A DNA stretch of 64,000 nt from Mauremys mutica (taxonomy: Eukaryota > Chordata > Testudines > Geoemydidae), in NCBI RefSeq assembly GCF_020497125.1, contig NC_059072.1:303446781-303510780 (forward strand). Direction: 5' to 3'. The first letter of the stretch is position 1; each line of letters begins with the position of its first letter. Positions 1-9,502 of this stretch are shown piece by piece. The notes under the pieces were generated by a model, which was given only the letters and a program-made list of their open reading frames with translations, made no database searches and was not told the DNA's origin. The position numbers and the translations under genes are program-made.

Positions 1-155
1 TACAATTGACCCTGGTGTATATTAACAGTGCTGCTTGATGACAGAGCATTCAGGTCCACTTCTGTGGTAAACAACTAAAGGATCATGAATTTCAGAAATA
101 GGTTTACATTTATTTTCTAATTAGTCACTGTAAAAATATCTATTTAAATCCAATT

Positions 156-243
156 GGCCAGATCCTCAGCTGATGTAAATCCACTTTACTCAAGGAACTT
201 GAGTGGATTTATGCCAGTTTACATCAGGTGAGGATCTGACCCA
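156..243. repeat. Palindromic MITE-like hairpin
   Basis: The two ends are imperfect inverted copies: GGCCAGATCCTCAGCTGATG on the left and the complement of CATCAGGTGAGGATCTGACC on the right. The whole unit folds into one hairpin. Such fold-back elements are abundant in turtle and crocodilian genomes (Chompy-like MITEs). The family name is my inference. Confidence 0.6.
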
Positions 244-447
244 ATAATCCTCCGCCCTGAGCTAGCCAGTTCTCAGACCAATCATTTTTATTGTCATTTG
301 ATACAATGAAGCATTGCAGAACTACTGCTGGAGAGCTTAAATGTACAATTCCAGGATGATGAGTGACTACCTCTGTGGCTACGTCTCACTTGTTTCTGTC
401 TGTTCCAGAATATGGGATAAGAAATTCTGAATTCTCCATCAGTTACT

Positions 448-560
448 ATTATTTGTATTATAGCAATGCATCAAGTCCTGAAGCAAGATCAGGGCTCCAT
501 TGTACACAAATAATACAAAGACTGTCCCTTCCCCCAAAGACCTTATAGTCTATTACAAAG
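448..560 (-). repeat. MIR-like SINE tail fragment
   Basis: The stretch around ATTTGTATTATAG, then a phrase close to GCTCCATTGTACACA and CAAAGACCTTATAGTCTA, matches the tail region of the amniote MIR-type SINE seen again at 54.1 kb and 57.9 kb. It is old and diverged. Confidence 0.45.
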
Positions 561-575
561 TGGGTCAGATTCTGT

Positions 576-672
576 TAGGGTGACCAGACAGCAAATGTGA
601 AAAATCGGGATGGGGGATAATAGCAGCTTATATAAGAAAAAGACCCTAAAATCGGGACATCTGGTCACCCTA
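576..672. mobile_element. Short MITE with TA target duplication
   Basis: A 97-bp unit flanked by TA on both sides. The terminal inverted repeats AGGGTGACCAGA and TCTGGTCACCCT are perfect over 12 bp, and the interior contains the inverted motif AAATCGGGA. TA duplication and size suggest a Tc1/mariner-type non-autonomous element. There is no coding capacity. Confidence 0.75.
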
Positions 673-2305
673 GATTCTGTCCTCAGTTTCACCAGTATAA
701 CCTGCTTGGCTTCAGTGAGGCTGCACCACTGAATTGGAAGTAGAATTTGATCCAATGTCAGACCCAATTCTGCCCCTTCAGAGGGGTTACAGAGTTCTGC
801 AAGAGGACATTACTGAGAATGTTGTCATCATGTTGAAGTACAATGCCATCAGCATCTCAGTCTATCACATCAATCTGATTAAAATATTATTGAAAGACAT
901 AACGTAGCACATTATGCTCTCATGATATATGGAATTGAATTAACAATGCAGCATATCATTTGGTCATAAAGCCACGCATGCTTTTGACCTGGTACCACAT
1001 TGCACACTTGGCATGTACTTTACAAAATGACTCAGTGTACTCTGGAAATTATTTTTTAATTGTATTTACCAGAGCCACACATAATACATTCCACATCTGT
1101 CACACCACTAAAATGCAGAGGCCCAATTCTGCTGTCATTTATACCAGCCCCAGCCCACTCTGCTTTCACATGACTCTGAGTAATGTGCACGTACAAAACT
1201 GGGCACTTCACATTCACAATTAAAGATGGGTTTAAATTTTCCAACATTTTTCCATTAGAAAATGCTGATTAGACAGGATTGAATCTATCAATACTTTCAA
1301 TGGAAATCAGGCGGCCTGCCTGGTTTCCTGCCAGCCTGGGCTCCCTGGGCCAGCTGCCTCCAGGGGCTGCCTGACTCCCCACACCTCCAGCTCATCAGGG
1401 AATTGGGCAGCCAGGCACAAGCTGAAACATTTATTTTCAGTTCTCACAAAATGGAACTTTTCAGAATTTTTCCTCCCGCAAAAAAATTCAATTGTTTTGC
1501 TTTTCATCCCAATTTAGGATAATTCTCCTCCCCCTTCTCCCTCTCCCCCCATCAATGTTTTTCATGGGAGGGAAATTCCATTTTCTCGCTAGCTCTATTC
1601 ACAATCCTGCAGACCCCTTTTCCTCCCATGTACAATGGCATAACATCCCTGTGCCGACTACAGCAATTGCCTACAGAGAAAGTAATTAATGCACTGCTAG
1701 ATTTAGTGATTGGAAAAAATCTGAGGAGGAGGCAGGATGTGATAAATCAGCTCTCTACCAACCACCACCAGCAATCCATGGACAAAAGGGCTGAGCACCT
1801 CTGGTATATATTCACTCAATGGAGCCCACAACCTGAAAGAGCACTGATCTACAGAAAGTTAAAGGTCTTTAGGCTACAGCAAGATATCTGGGTGCTCTAC
1901 GGAACAACATGGGATTTGATGTCGAGGATTTCCCCTGTGTATATTTCAAGCATGACTCAGCAGGCATTGATCTCTACTTGATTCACAAAAGAAAATATTT
2001 GCTTTATACAAACACACATGTAAACAGGATTAGGTGAGAGATGAACAAACCCACACTCACAAATCCACTAAACTATGAGGATACTCGCACTCTTTCCATA
2101 TATAAAAATACAAAGCTTCCACAACAGGGAAACAGCATCTCGCCCAACTTTCATATTTTTCCAGGTCTCCCTTAATCTGTCTTCCCACTTTTGTTTACTG
2201 CACTTCTCAATCCCCTCCTTCTCCAGAAACAGATCTACACATCAAACTGATTTCTACTCTGTTTTCATTTCCCAGCAATGTTTTCCTTATCTTTATTAAC
2301 CCCTG
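673..2305. other. No gene seen; AT-rich intergenic DNA
   Basis: Only short reading frames without recognisable domains occur here. The longest open stretch (1628-1981, 117 codons) has no family resemblance and no start context or splice signals that would support a gene. A/T-rich GAAATTTC-type degenerate repeats occur near 1220-1290 and 1430-1580. Confidence 0.5.
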
Positions 2306-2309
2306 TAAA

Positions 2310-2415
2310 GAGAGAGATGGTCTAGCGGCTTGAGACTGGGACTGTGTACAAGGAACAGTTGAGTTCTAATGGTGGCTTTGGTCAAGTTACTGCCTCAGTT
2401 TCCCATATGGAAAAC
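2310..2415 (+). repeat. MIR SINE fragment
   Basis: It contains the diagnostic MIR series in decayed form: GAGAGATGGTCTAGCGGCTTG, GAGTTCTAATGGTGGCTTTG, then TCAAGTTACTGCCTCAGTTT. Orientation is sense. The copy is old. Confidence 0.65.
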
Positions 2416-2477
2416 GTCTATAGAACTGAGTAGGGAATGAGAAATTTTCCATCAAACTTTAAGTCAACAGACAGAAT

Positions 2478-2580
2478 TCGATAGCAGGGATATAATTCTC
2501 TATTAAAAATTCTATAGGTTGGTCTAAAAGTTATATAGAAAAGATCACAAAAATGCTATATAAGTAAAAAGTAGGATTAA
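2478..2580. repeat. Dispersed repeat shared with 34.5 kb
   Basis: The phrase around CAGGGATATAATTCTCTATT followed by AAAATTCTATAGG recurs at 34553-34630 as CAGGGATAGAATTCTCTATT followed by AAATGCTATAAG. The two copies share orientation. The family is not recognised. Confidence 0.5.
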
Positions 2581-3530
2581 TACTTCTACTCACTTTCCCC
2601 ATTTGAAGTTTGCTATTATTTTTGATGTATATGAAGTTTCTTATTTCTTTTCAGTTAAGTCCCCTAATTCTGAAATCTGTATCAACGTGTAAAATATTCC
2701 TTTATAACCTTTATCAATCCCTTTTGTAACTTTAATACCTTCCAGCAGGTGACAAATATAAAGAATATGGGGCAGATTCTCTACTGGTATAAATTGTCAT
2801 AGCTCCAACTGATTCTGCCTCAGTGATTTTTGTATCAAGAAAAGCATCAGGAAGGTATGTTTTTATTTTACCAAGGGTTTTCACAAACTCATTGAGGCTT
2901 ACATTTCTTTTTTAAGTAAGGGAGGGTCTATTAAACACATCACAGAGGAGGCAGCATTTAGACTATTACCATAGCAGCTCTATTTGAAAACCCCACTCCT
3001 TGGAGGTTTAGAAGGTTCGGTTGAAACACTACTGCAACATGGAAACCGAGGAGAGGATTGTCTGATTGCATTGTGCCTTGCACTCCAAGCAATCGCAAAG
3101 TGCTTACAGCCCTGTACAGATGGCCAGCGTGCGGCCTAAGCACCACTCTACTCCAGCTTCCACAGCTATGCTGGCTGGGCGCCATTTGGGGATTCCCCCG
3201 TGGCAGAGAATCCCCAGCTGCCCTCATAAGGCATAAAGTCCCATCTGTGCCACTGGGGGTAGCTCAAGAGAGATTTAGCAAGCTGAAAGTTCTTACAACC
3301 ACCTTAAATCTGGGGAGCTGGAAGTAGGGCTGCTAGAGGTGCAGTAGCAAACTTTGGCTTGAAGTGGTTTCCATTATATAAAGGGTTTGAAATTTTATTC
3401 AGTGGTTCCCAGCACCCCCACTGTACAAACTGTTCCAACACCACTGCCTTAAATCTGCCCCCTGATGTGCTCTTTCATCACATGGCCATGCTACCATAAT
3501 ACTAAATGCTACATATATACATTATTTTAA
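2581..3530. other. No gene seen; intergenic
   Basis: A half-palindrome of MITE type begins near 2769 (GGGGCAGATTCTCTACTGG). Otherwise I recognise no exon, RNA gene or repeat up to the DIRS boundary. Confidence 0.45.
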
Positions 3531-3742
3531 AAAAGACGGTTACTCACCGTAGTAACTGTTGTTCTTCGAGATGTGTTGCTCCTATCCATTCCATGTAGGT
3601 GTGCGCGCCGCGCGTGCACGGCTCTTCGGAACATTTTTACCCTAGCAACTCCGGCGGGCCGGCTGGGCGCCCCCTGGAGTGGCGCCACTATGGCGCTGGA
3701 TATATACCCCAGCCGGCCCGTCCGCTCCTCAGTTCCTTCTTG
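3531..3742. repeat. DIRS inverted terminal repeat (element 3' end)
   Basis: From about 3571 to 3742 this is the inverse complement of 9296-9495, with only a few differences (for example GCGCGCC against GCGCACC and CCACTATGG against CCGCTATGG). The outermost 30-40 bases differ between the two repeats, as known for DIRS-1-type elements. A GGATATATACC stretch near 3699 may be promoter-like in the inverted copy. Confidence 0.9.
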
Positions 3743-3778
3743 CCGGCTACTCCGACAGTGGGGAAGGAGGGCGGGTCT

Positions 3779-3879
3779 GGAATGGATAGGAGCAACACAT
3801 CTCGAAGAACAACAGTTACTACGGTGAGTAACCGTCTTTTCTTCTTCGAGTGATTGCTCCTATGCATTCCATGTAGGTG
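3779..3879. repeat. DIRS internal complementary region (ICR)
   Basis: Two joined segments. Bases 3779-3840 are the exact 62-of-62 reverse complement of the left end of the element, 3531-3592. Bases 3842-3879 are the exact 38-of-38 reverse complement of the right end, 9465-9502. In DIRS-1 models this region templates the joining of the two ends to form a circular intermediate. The join between the halves lies at 3840/3842 and defines the element termini. Confidence 0.92.
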
Positions 3880-3894
3880 ATTCCCAAGCCTTAC

Positions 3895-5151
3895 CTAGGC
3901 GGTGGGGTCGGAGTGAGACGTGGCAGAGTGCAAGACTGCGGAGCCGAAGGCTGCATCGTCTCTGGATTGCTGCACCAACGCGTAGTGGGAAGCGAAGGTG
4001 TGAACAGAAGACCAGGTGGCCGCTCTACAGATGTCCTGGATGGGGACATGGGCCAGGAAGGCGGCCGACGAGGCTTGCGCTCTCGTCGAGTGATCGGTGA
4101 GGCGGCATGGTGGCACGCGAGCAAGCTCGTAGCATGTCCGGATACACGCTGTGACCCAGGAGGAAATCCGCTGCGAGGAGACCGGCTCGCCTCTCATGCG
4201 ATCGACAACCGCCACAAACAGCTGGGTCGAACGCCGGAAGGGCTTCGTCCGCTCGATATAAAAAGCGAGGGCCCTGCGGACATCCAGGGTGTGAAGCTGT
4301 TGCTCCCGAGGTGAGGTGTGCGGCTTCGGGCAAAAGACCGGAGGGAAGATCTCTTGATTGACATGGAAGGCCGAGACTACTTTTGGAAGGAAGGCCGGGT
4401 GTGGGCGAAGTTGTACCTTGTCTGCATGGAAGACCGTGTAAGGTGGGCCAACCGTTAGGGCACGAAGCTCGGACACTCGTCTTGCTGAAGTTATAGTGAC
4501 GAGGAAGGCCGTCTTCCATGACAGGTAGAGGAGGGAGCACGTGGCCAAAGGTTCGAAGGGGGCTCCCATAAGCTTGGCCAGAACCAGGTTTAAATCCCAG
4601 GCCGGGGTAGGACGCCGTATGGGCGGGTACAACCGGTCCAGGCCCTTCAGGAAGCGGGAAACGATCTGGCTGGAGAAGATGGATCGGCCGTCTATTGATG
4701 GGCAAAAGGCGGATATAGCCGCCAGGTGTACCTTTAAGGAGGAGACTGCGAGACCCTGCTCCTTAAGGTACCAGAGGTAGTCCAGGATTGTCGAAAGAGG
4801 GACTACGAAGGGATTGAGGCCTCGTTGATCACACCAGAGGGCAAAGCGCTTCCACTTCGTGAGGTAAGTGGAGTGGGTGGAAGGCTTTCTGCTTTCCAGC
4901 AGGACTCGCTGTACTGCCACGGAACAGGCTCTCTCCGCCTGGGTCAGCCACGTAGGTACCAAGCTGTGAGATGGAGGGACTGCAGGTCCGGGTGGCGGAG
5001 TCTGCCGAAGTCCTGAGTGATGAGGTCCGGCCACACTGGGAGGGGAATGGGCTCCCGAACGGAGAGTTCGAGCAGCAGGGTGTACCAATGCTGCCTCGGC
5101 CAGGCCGGAGCGATGAGTATTAGGCGGGCTTGGTCCCTCCGAAGGAGGCAA
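3895..5151 (-). CDS. DIRS tyrosine recombinase (integrase)
   Basis: A 418-residue open frame that encodes the element's tyrosine recombinase, which should integrate the circular DNA copy. The core-binding region (about 65-180) contains STHSTYLTKWKRFALWC. The catalytic set is visible: box I S-A-R-R-V-S-E-L with Arg225, box II D-H-S-T-R with His354 and Arg357, then His384 (HTF) and the nucleophile Tyr390. Length and order are normal for vertebrate DIRS recombinases. The first codon at 5151 is TTG and the frame overlaps the RT stop by about 30 bases, so the true start is unknown; translation is probably coupled to RT. No stop or frameshift interrupts it. Confidence 0.9.
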   Translation of the reverse strand: MPPSEGPSPPNTHRSGLAEAALVHPAARTLRSGAHSPPSVAGPHHSGLRQTPPPGPAVPPSHSLVPTWLTQAERACSVAVQRVLLESRKPSTHSTYLTKWKRFALWCDQRGLNPFVVPLSTILDYLWYLKEQGLAVSSLKVHLAAISAFCPSIDGRSIFSSQIVSRFLKGLDRLYPPIRRPTPAWDLNLVLAKLMGAPFEPLATCSLLYLSWKTAFLVTITSARRVSELRALTVGPPYTVFHADKVQLRPHPAFLPKVVSAFHVNQEIFPPVFCPKPHTSPREQQLHTLDVRRALAFYIERTKPFRRSTQLFVAVVDRMRGEPVSSQRISSWVTACIRTCYELARVPPCRLTDHSTRAQASSAAFLAHVPIQDICRAATWSSVHTFASHYALVQQSRDDAAFGSAVLHSATSHSDPTA

Positions 5152-6712
5152 ACAGGTCGACCTGGGGAAAGCCCCACCGTTGGAAAATCGTGTGTACCAC
5201 GTCCGGACGAAGGGACCACTCGTGGGCGAGGAAAGACCTGCTGAGGTGGTCCGCTAGCATGTTCTGCACTCCTGGGAGAAAGGACGCTTCTAGGTGAATC
5301 GAGTGGGTCACGCAGAAGTTCCAAAGGAGCATCGCTTCCTTGCAGAGGAGGGAGGAGCGGGCTCCGCCCTGCTTGTTCACGTAGAACATTGCCGTCGTGT
5401 TGTCCGTGAACACCGTGACGCAGCGGCCTTGCAGGCGGGTGCGGAAGGTTTGACACGCTAGACGGATCGCTCTTAGCTCCCGGATGTTGATGTGAAGAGC
5501 GAGCTCTTGGGGTGACCAAAGACCTTGGGTGTGAAGGTCGCCCAGATGAGCCCTCCACCCCAGCGCTGAGGCATCCGTGGTCAACGTGACGGATGGGCAA
5601 GAAGGGTGGAACGGGACTCCTGCACACATCACCTCTGGGTCCAGCCACCAGCTGAGTGACTCGAGGGTGGGCTTCATGACCGTGACCACCATGTCGATGA
5701 GGTCGCGATGTGGGCGGTACACTGACGCCAGCCAGGACTGGAACGGGCGAAGGTGGAGTCTCGCGTACCCGGTGACAAACGTACAGGACACCATGTGGCC
5801 CAGGAGGCGGAGGCAGGACCGAACCGTTGTCGTGGGAAAGGTGAGAAGGTCTCGGATGATGGAGACCATCGTCTGGTGCCGCGATCGCGGGAGGCAGGCC
5901 CTGGCCAAATTGGAGTCGAGCACCGCTCCAATGAACTCCACCCGCTGAGACGGAATTAAGGTGGACTTCTCGGCGTTGATGAGAAGACCGAGGTGTCGGA
6001 ATAGAGACAGTATTTCTGTCATCTGGTCTGTTACCAGCCGCTGGGACGTCCCGCGAACCAGCCAATCGTCGAGATATGGATAAATGTGGATATGACGACG
6101 GCGGAGGGCTGCGGCGACCACTGCCATGCACTTGGTAAAAACTCTCGGCGCGGTGGATAGGCCGAATGGCAGCACTGCGAACTGGTAGTGCGCGTTGTTG
6201 ACTACAAAGCGCAGGTAGCATCGATGGGGAGGATAAATTGTGACGTGGAAGTACGCGTCCTTCATGTCGAGGGCAGCAAACCAGTCTCCCGGATCCAGGG
6301 AGGGAATGATGGTCCCCAGGGTGACCATGCGAAACTTGAGCTTGAGCAGGCACTTGTTGAGCTCGCGGTGGTCCAGTATTGGACGGAGACCGCCTTTCGC
6401 TTTGGGGATGAGAAAATATCGGGAATAGAATCCCCTGCCCCGCATGTCGTGAGGCACCTCCTCTATGGCACCCACGCTCAACAGAGTCTCGACCTCTTGT
6501 AAGAGGAATTGCTCGTGAGAGGGGTCCCTGAAGAGGGACGGGGAAGGCGGGTGGGAAGGAGGGGGCGAAACAAATTGAAGGCGGTAACCAGACTGGATTG
6601 TTTGAAGCACCCAGTTGTCCGTTGTTATTCTGGACCACGCCGAAAAGAAATGGGAAAGGCGGTTGTAAAATAAAAGGGGAGGATCCGGTGCAGAGACTGA
6701 TGGGCCGCCTGC
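5120..6712 (-). CDS. DIRS reverse transcriptase-RNase H
   Basis: An uninterrupted frame. Counting from the GTG at 6610 it has 496 codons, but the frame stays open upstream to at least 6712 and overlaps the end of gag in another frame. RT motifs (numbered from 6610): L-D-M-K-D-A-Y at 114-120, LPFGLS at 147-152, and the active-site YLDD at 179-182. RNase H follows with Asp346 (TTDAS), Glu378 (RELRA), Asp403 (FTDNT) and Asp454 (ADHLSR), the four expected metal ligands. The enzyme copies element RNA into DNA. The upstream part holds the conserved motif ITTDNWVLQTIQSGY, supporting a start inside the gag overlap. Start and mode of expression (frameshift, reinitiation or splicing) are not decided by the sequence. 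Confidence 0.9.
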   Translation of the reverse strand, partial: AGGPSVSAPDPPLLFYNRLSHFFSAWSRITTDNWVLQTIQSGYRLQFVSPPPSHPPSPSLFRDPSHEQFLLQEVETLLSVGAIEEVPHDMRGRGFYSRYFLIPKAKGGLRPILDHRELNKCLLKLKFRMVTLGTIIPSLDPGDWFAALDMKDAYFHVTIYPPHRCYLRFVVNNAHYQFAVLPFGLSTAPRVFTKCMAVVAAALRRRHIHIYPYLDDWLVRGTSQRLVTDQMTEILSLFRHLGLLINAEKSTLIPSQRVEFIGAVLDSNLARACLPRSRHQTMVSIIRDLLTFPTTTVRSCLRLLGHMVSCTFVTGYARLHLRPFQSWLASVYRPHRDLIDMVVTVMKPTLESLSWWLDPEVMCAGVPFHPSCPSVTLTTDASALGWRAHLGDLHTQGLWSPQELALHINIRELRAIRLACQTFRTRLQGRCVTVFTDNTTAMFYVNKQGGARSSLLCKEAMLLWNFCVTHSIHLEASFLPGVQNMLADHLSRSFLAHEWSLRPDVVHTIFQRWGFPQVDLFASFGGTKPA

Positions 6713-9134
6713 TTGGGGCCCTGGGGGGCCTTGGAAGACGGATGGGTTTGGTTACGCCGGTTGCCCGATGGTCTACGGCAATTCAGGCCTGGCCGTCGGC
6801 TGTTATAGGGACGGGACCTGGGCTGATTAAACCGGTAGGGTTGCTGCCTGAACGACCTGCGCTGGGTTGCAGGTGTATGCATCCCCAGAGTGCGGATGGC
6901 TATGCGACCGTCCTTCAGGGTCTGGATTCTGGAATCAGTCTTTTCAGAAAACAGACCCTGGGTATCGAAGGGCAGGTCCTGCAGGGTGTACTGCACTTCG
7001 GGCGGCAGTGTGGAGGATTGTAACCACGAGATGCGCCTCATGGTCACTCCTGAGGCCAGGGTTCTTGCACCCGAGTCCGCCGAGTCGAGAGCGGCTTGGA
7101 TGGAGGACCGGGAAGACTTTTTGCCCTCGTCCAACAGCGCCGTGAACTCCTGGCGGGAGGCTGTTGGGATCAGCTCTGCGAATTTCACCAGGGACACCAT
7201 GATGTCAAAGGTGTACCTGGTGAGGAGGGCCATCTGGTTGGCGATCCGGAGCTGGAGACCGCCTGCAGAGTAGACCTTGCGGCCCAACAAATCCATGCGC
7301 CTCGCCTCCCTGGACTTTAGCGCTGGGGCGGGCTGGCCATGCCTCTCCCTGTCGTTGACCGACTGGACAACCAACGAGTCTGGGGTAGGATGAGTATACA
7401 AGTACTCATACCCTGTGGGGGGGACGGAGTACTTCCTTTCGACCCCGCGGGCGGTGGGAGGAACGGACGCCGGTGACTGCCAGATGGTAGTGGCGTTTTT
7501 CTGGATGGTGCGGATGAACGACAAGGCCACCCGCACCGGAGCCTCCGCTCCAATCACATTTGTCACCGGGTCTTCGTCTTCCATGACCTCCGCCACGGGG
7601 AGGTCGATAGCCCTCGCCACCCGGCGAAGAAGGTCCTGATGGGCCCACAAGTCGATTGGTGGAGGGTCTGTTGTACCAGCCCCGGCCACCGCCTCGTCCG
7701 GTGAAGACGACGAGGACAGGCCCTGAACCACTGCCTCTGTGGGTGGTTCTTCTAAGGCGTGAGTAGCTGACTCGGGCCGAGGATGTCCCTGGGGATCAGG
7801 TGGCAATTGAGCCGAACCTGGTGGAGAAGGGGGCGGCCTGCTGACTGTGGCCTCCGGTACCCTGTGTTCGGAGGTGGGGGCCCTCGGAGGGAAAGACATC
7901 CCTTGAGATTTGTATTGGGCCCAGGGGACCAAGAAGCCCCACTGCTGCGCACCCTGGGCTTGACCTTGCGGGGCAGCCGGAAAATGAGCATCGCTGCCAG
8001 TCCCCGAAGCGACCGACGAGTGTCGAGATGGCCACGGGGGTGCAGAGGCGCTGATGGACTGTGCCGTTGAGGTCAGCCATTTGTCTCCGGATGGTGCCGA
8101 TGAGCGGTGCCGGTCGTCGCGGTGCCGAGATGGCGAACGAGACCATCGAGCGCCTCGGTGCCGGGAGCTCGACCGGTGCCAGGAGCTCGACCGGGAGCTC
8201 GACCGGCGGTGCGGGAGCGGCTCCGGGAGTCACGGTGCCGGGACCGGTGCCGGGAATCGGACCTTCGTCAGTGCCGACAGGAAGGCGATCGGGACCGGGA
8301 GCGTCTCCGGGAGCGCGACCGGTACCGCGATGTTGAGCGTCGTCGAGAAGGCGACCAGTACCGCGATGGTGAGCGGTGCCGGGATCTCGAGCGGTGCAAC
8401 GGTGACTGGCGTCGGGACCGGGAGCGAGACCGGGACCTGGAGCGCCGTCTACTTCGTCCATCCAGTGCAGGGGGCCGCATCATAGCCGGCTTACCCGCTG
8501 ACACAACAGCCCGCACCGGCGGTGCCGGGGGCCGGAGGCTCGGTGCCTCTGTGAGCTCAATGAGCTCCCTCGCCGTCGAGAAAGTCTCGGGCGTGGATGG
8601 CAGCTGCAGCTCAACCGCGGTCGGTGCCGGGGAGCAGGGTGGTGCCGGACTCGACGGCCCTTGCGGCACCGGAGTCAACGGCACGGTGCACGGCCTGTGC
8701 ACGGCCACAGCCGGTACCGGAAGCGGTGGAGGTGGCTGGGCGATAGGACCCTCAGCATGGGTCTTTGCAGCTGTTTTCGCCGGCTTACGCTTCCTTGATG
8801 GTGAGAGGGAGCGGTGCCGGGTCGTCGGTGCCGCTTGCGGAGGACGAGGAGCCTCGGTGCCGGAGCGGCTCGGGGCTGCCGGTGCGCTGCGCGCCGATGA
8901 AAACTTCGGCACCGGCGCGGTCGGTGCCGGGGGCTGGAGCGTTGCCTCCATAAGGAGCTGTTTTAGGCGACTGTCCCGCTCCTTACGTGTCCTGGGCTTA
9001 AAGGCTGCACAGATAGGGCACTTCTCCGTACGGTGAGTCTCTCCGAGGCAGCGCAGGCAGGAGTCGTGCGGATCACCGACAGGCATGTGCTGCTGGCAAG
9101 ACGCGCAGGGCTTAAAGCCCGGTGCTTTGGGCAT
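6625..9134 (-). pseudogene. DIRS gag-like ORF, broken
   Basis: It starts at ATG 9134 with a cysteine/histidine-rich N-terminus: C-x2-C near residues 11-14, then C-x2-C, H and C-x2-C to about residue 42, as in vertebrate DIRS gag. A long Arg/Ser-rich tract follows. This frame stops at TGA 8270-8268 inside the RS tract. Reading on past that stop still gives RS-type residues for about 20 codons, after which a +1 frame carries the RS tract and the rest of gag (open from about 8230 to the stop at 6625). So gag is split by one nonsense codon and one single-base frame change within about 60 bp. The intact product would be over 800 residues. The downstream part contains a conserved alpha-helical capsid-like region around 7400-6900. 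Confidence 0.8.
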
Positions 9135-9295
9135 GAGCCCGCACCAGTTGCGGAAAAAGGGGGGGGTAACCCCTCCTTATTCCCTTATACCTAAACTATA
9201 CTAACTAACTAAATCAACTATCTAACAGTAACTACTGAAACAACTATATACAGACAAAATTAGCGAATGCTAGGGTTGTGGAGGACAGAGCACTC
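9135..9295 (-). other. DIRS 5' leader between ITR and gag
   Basis: AT-rich, non-coding, with an 8-base G run (9161) and TAACTAACTAA-type simple sequence near 9200. It lies between the gag start and the terminal repeat, where the 5' untranslated leader is expected. Confidence 0.6.
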
Positions 9296-9502
9296 CACTG
9301 TTCCAACTGCCCGTCACGGGCGGTAAGAAGGAACTGAGGAGCGGACGGGCCGGCTGGGGTATATATCCAGCGCCATAGCGGCGCCACTCCAGGGGGCGCC
9401 CAGCCGGCCCGCCGGAGTTGCTAGGGTAAAAATGTTCCGAAGAGCCGTGCACGCGCGGTGCGCACACCTACATGGAATGCATAGGAGCAATCACTCGAAG
9501 AA
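9296..9502. repeat. DIRS inverted terminal repeat (element 5' end)
   Basis: Inverse complement of the left repeat, starting inside at GGTAAGAAGGAACTGAGG. The outer 38 bases (9465-9502) are copied exactly in the ICR. It contains GGTATATATCC (9358), a possible core promoter for element transcription toward gag. Confidence 0.9.

Larger units (their letters stand above)
3531..9502 (-). mobile_element. Near-complete DIRS retrotransposon
   Basis: A 5.97-kb tyrosine-recombinase retrotransposon lying on the minus strand. In element order it has an inverted terminal repeat, a broken gag, reverse transcriptase-RNase H, a tyrosine recombinase, an internal complementary region, and the other terminal repeat. 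DIRS elements copy through RNA and are thought to integrate a circular DNA with the recombinase instead of a DDE integrase, leaving no target duplication; none is visible here. GC content is far above the AT-rich flanks. RT-RNase H and recombinase frames are open from end to end; gag carries one stop and one frame change. The internal complementary region matches both element ends exactly, which suggests a fairly young insertion. Confidence 0.93.

Noticed and set aside
1628..1981. 117-codon open frame
   Set aside because: No recognisable domain, no splice or promoter support; length is within chance for 64 kb.
4944..6638. 564-codon open frame on the minus strand overlapping RT
   Set aside because: Shadow frame of the GC-rich RT-RNase H gene: low-complexity Pro/Ser/Arg composition and no domain.
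3590..9130. GC- and CpG-rich 5.5-kb block as a CpG-island promoter
   Set aside because: The composition belongs to the DIRS element and changes abruptly at its ends.
8268..9134. Arg/Ser-rich frame that resembles a splicing-factor SR protein
   Set aside because: It sits between the DIRS terminal repeat and RT on the same strand and begins with the cysteine/histidine motif of DIRS gag; no RRM domain or introns.
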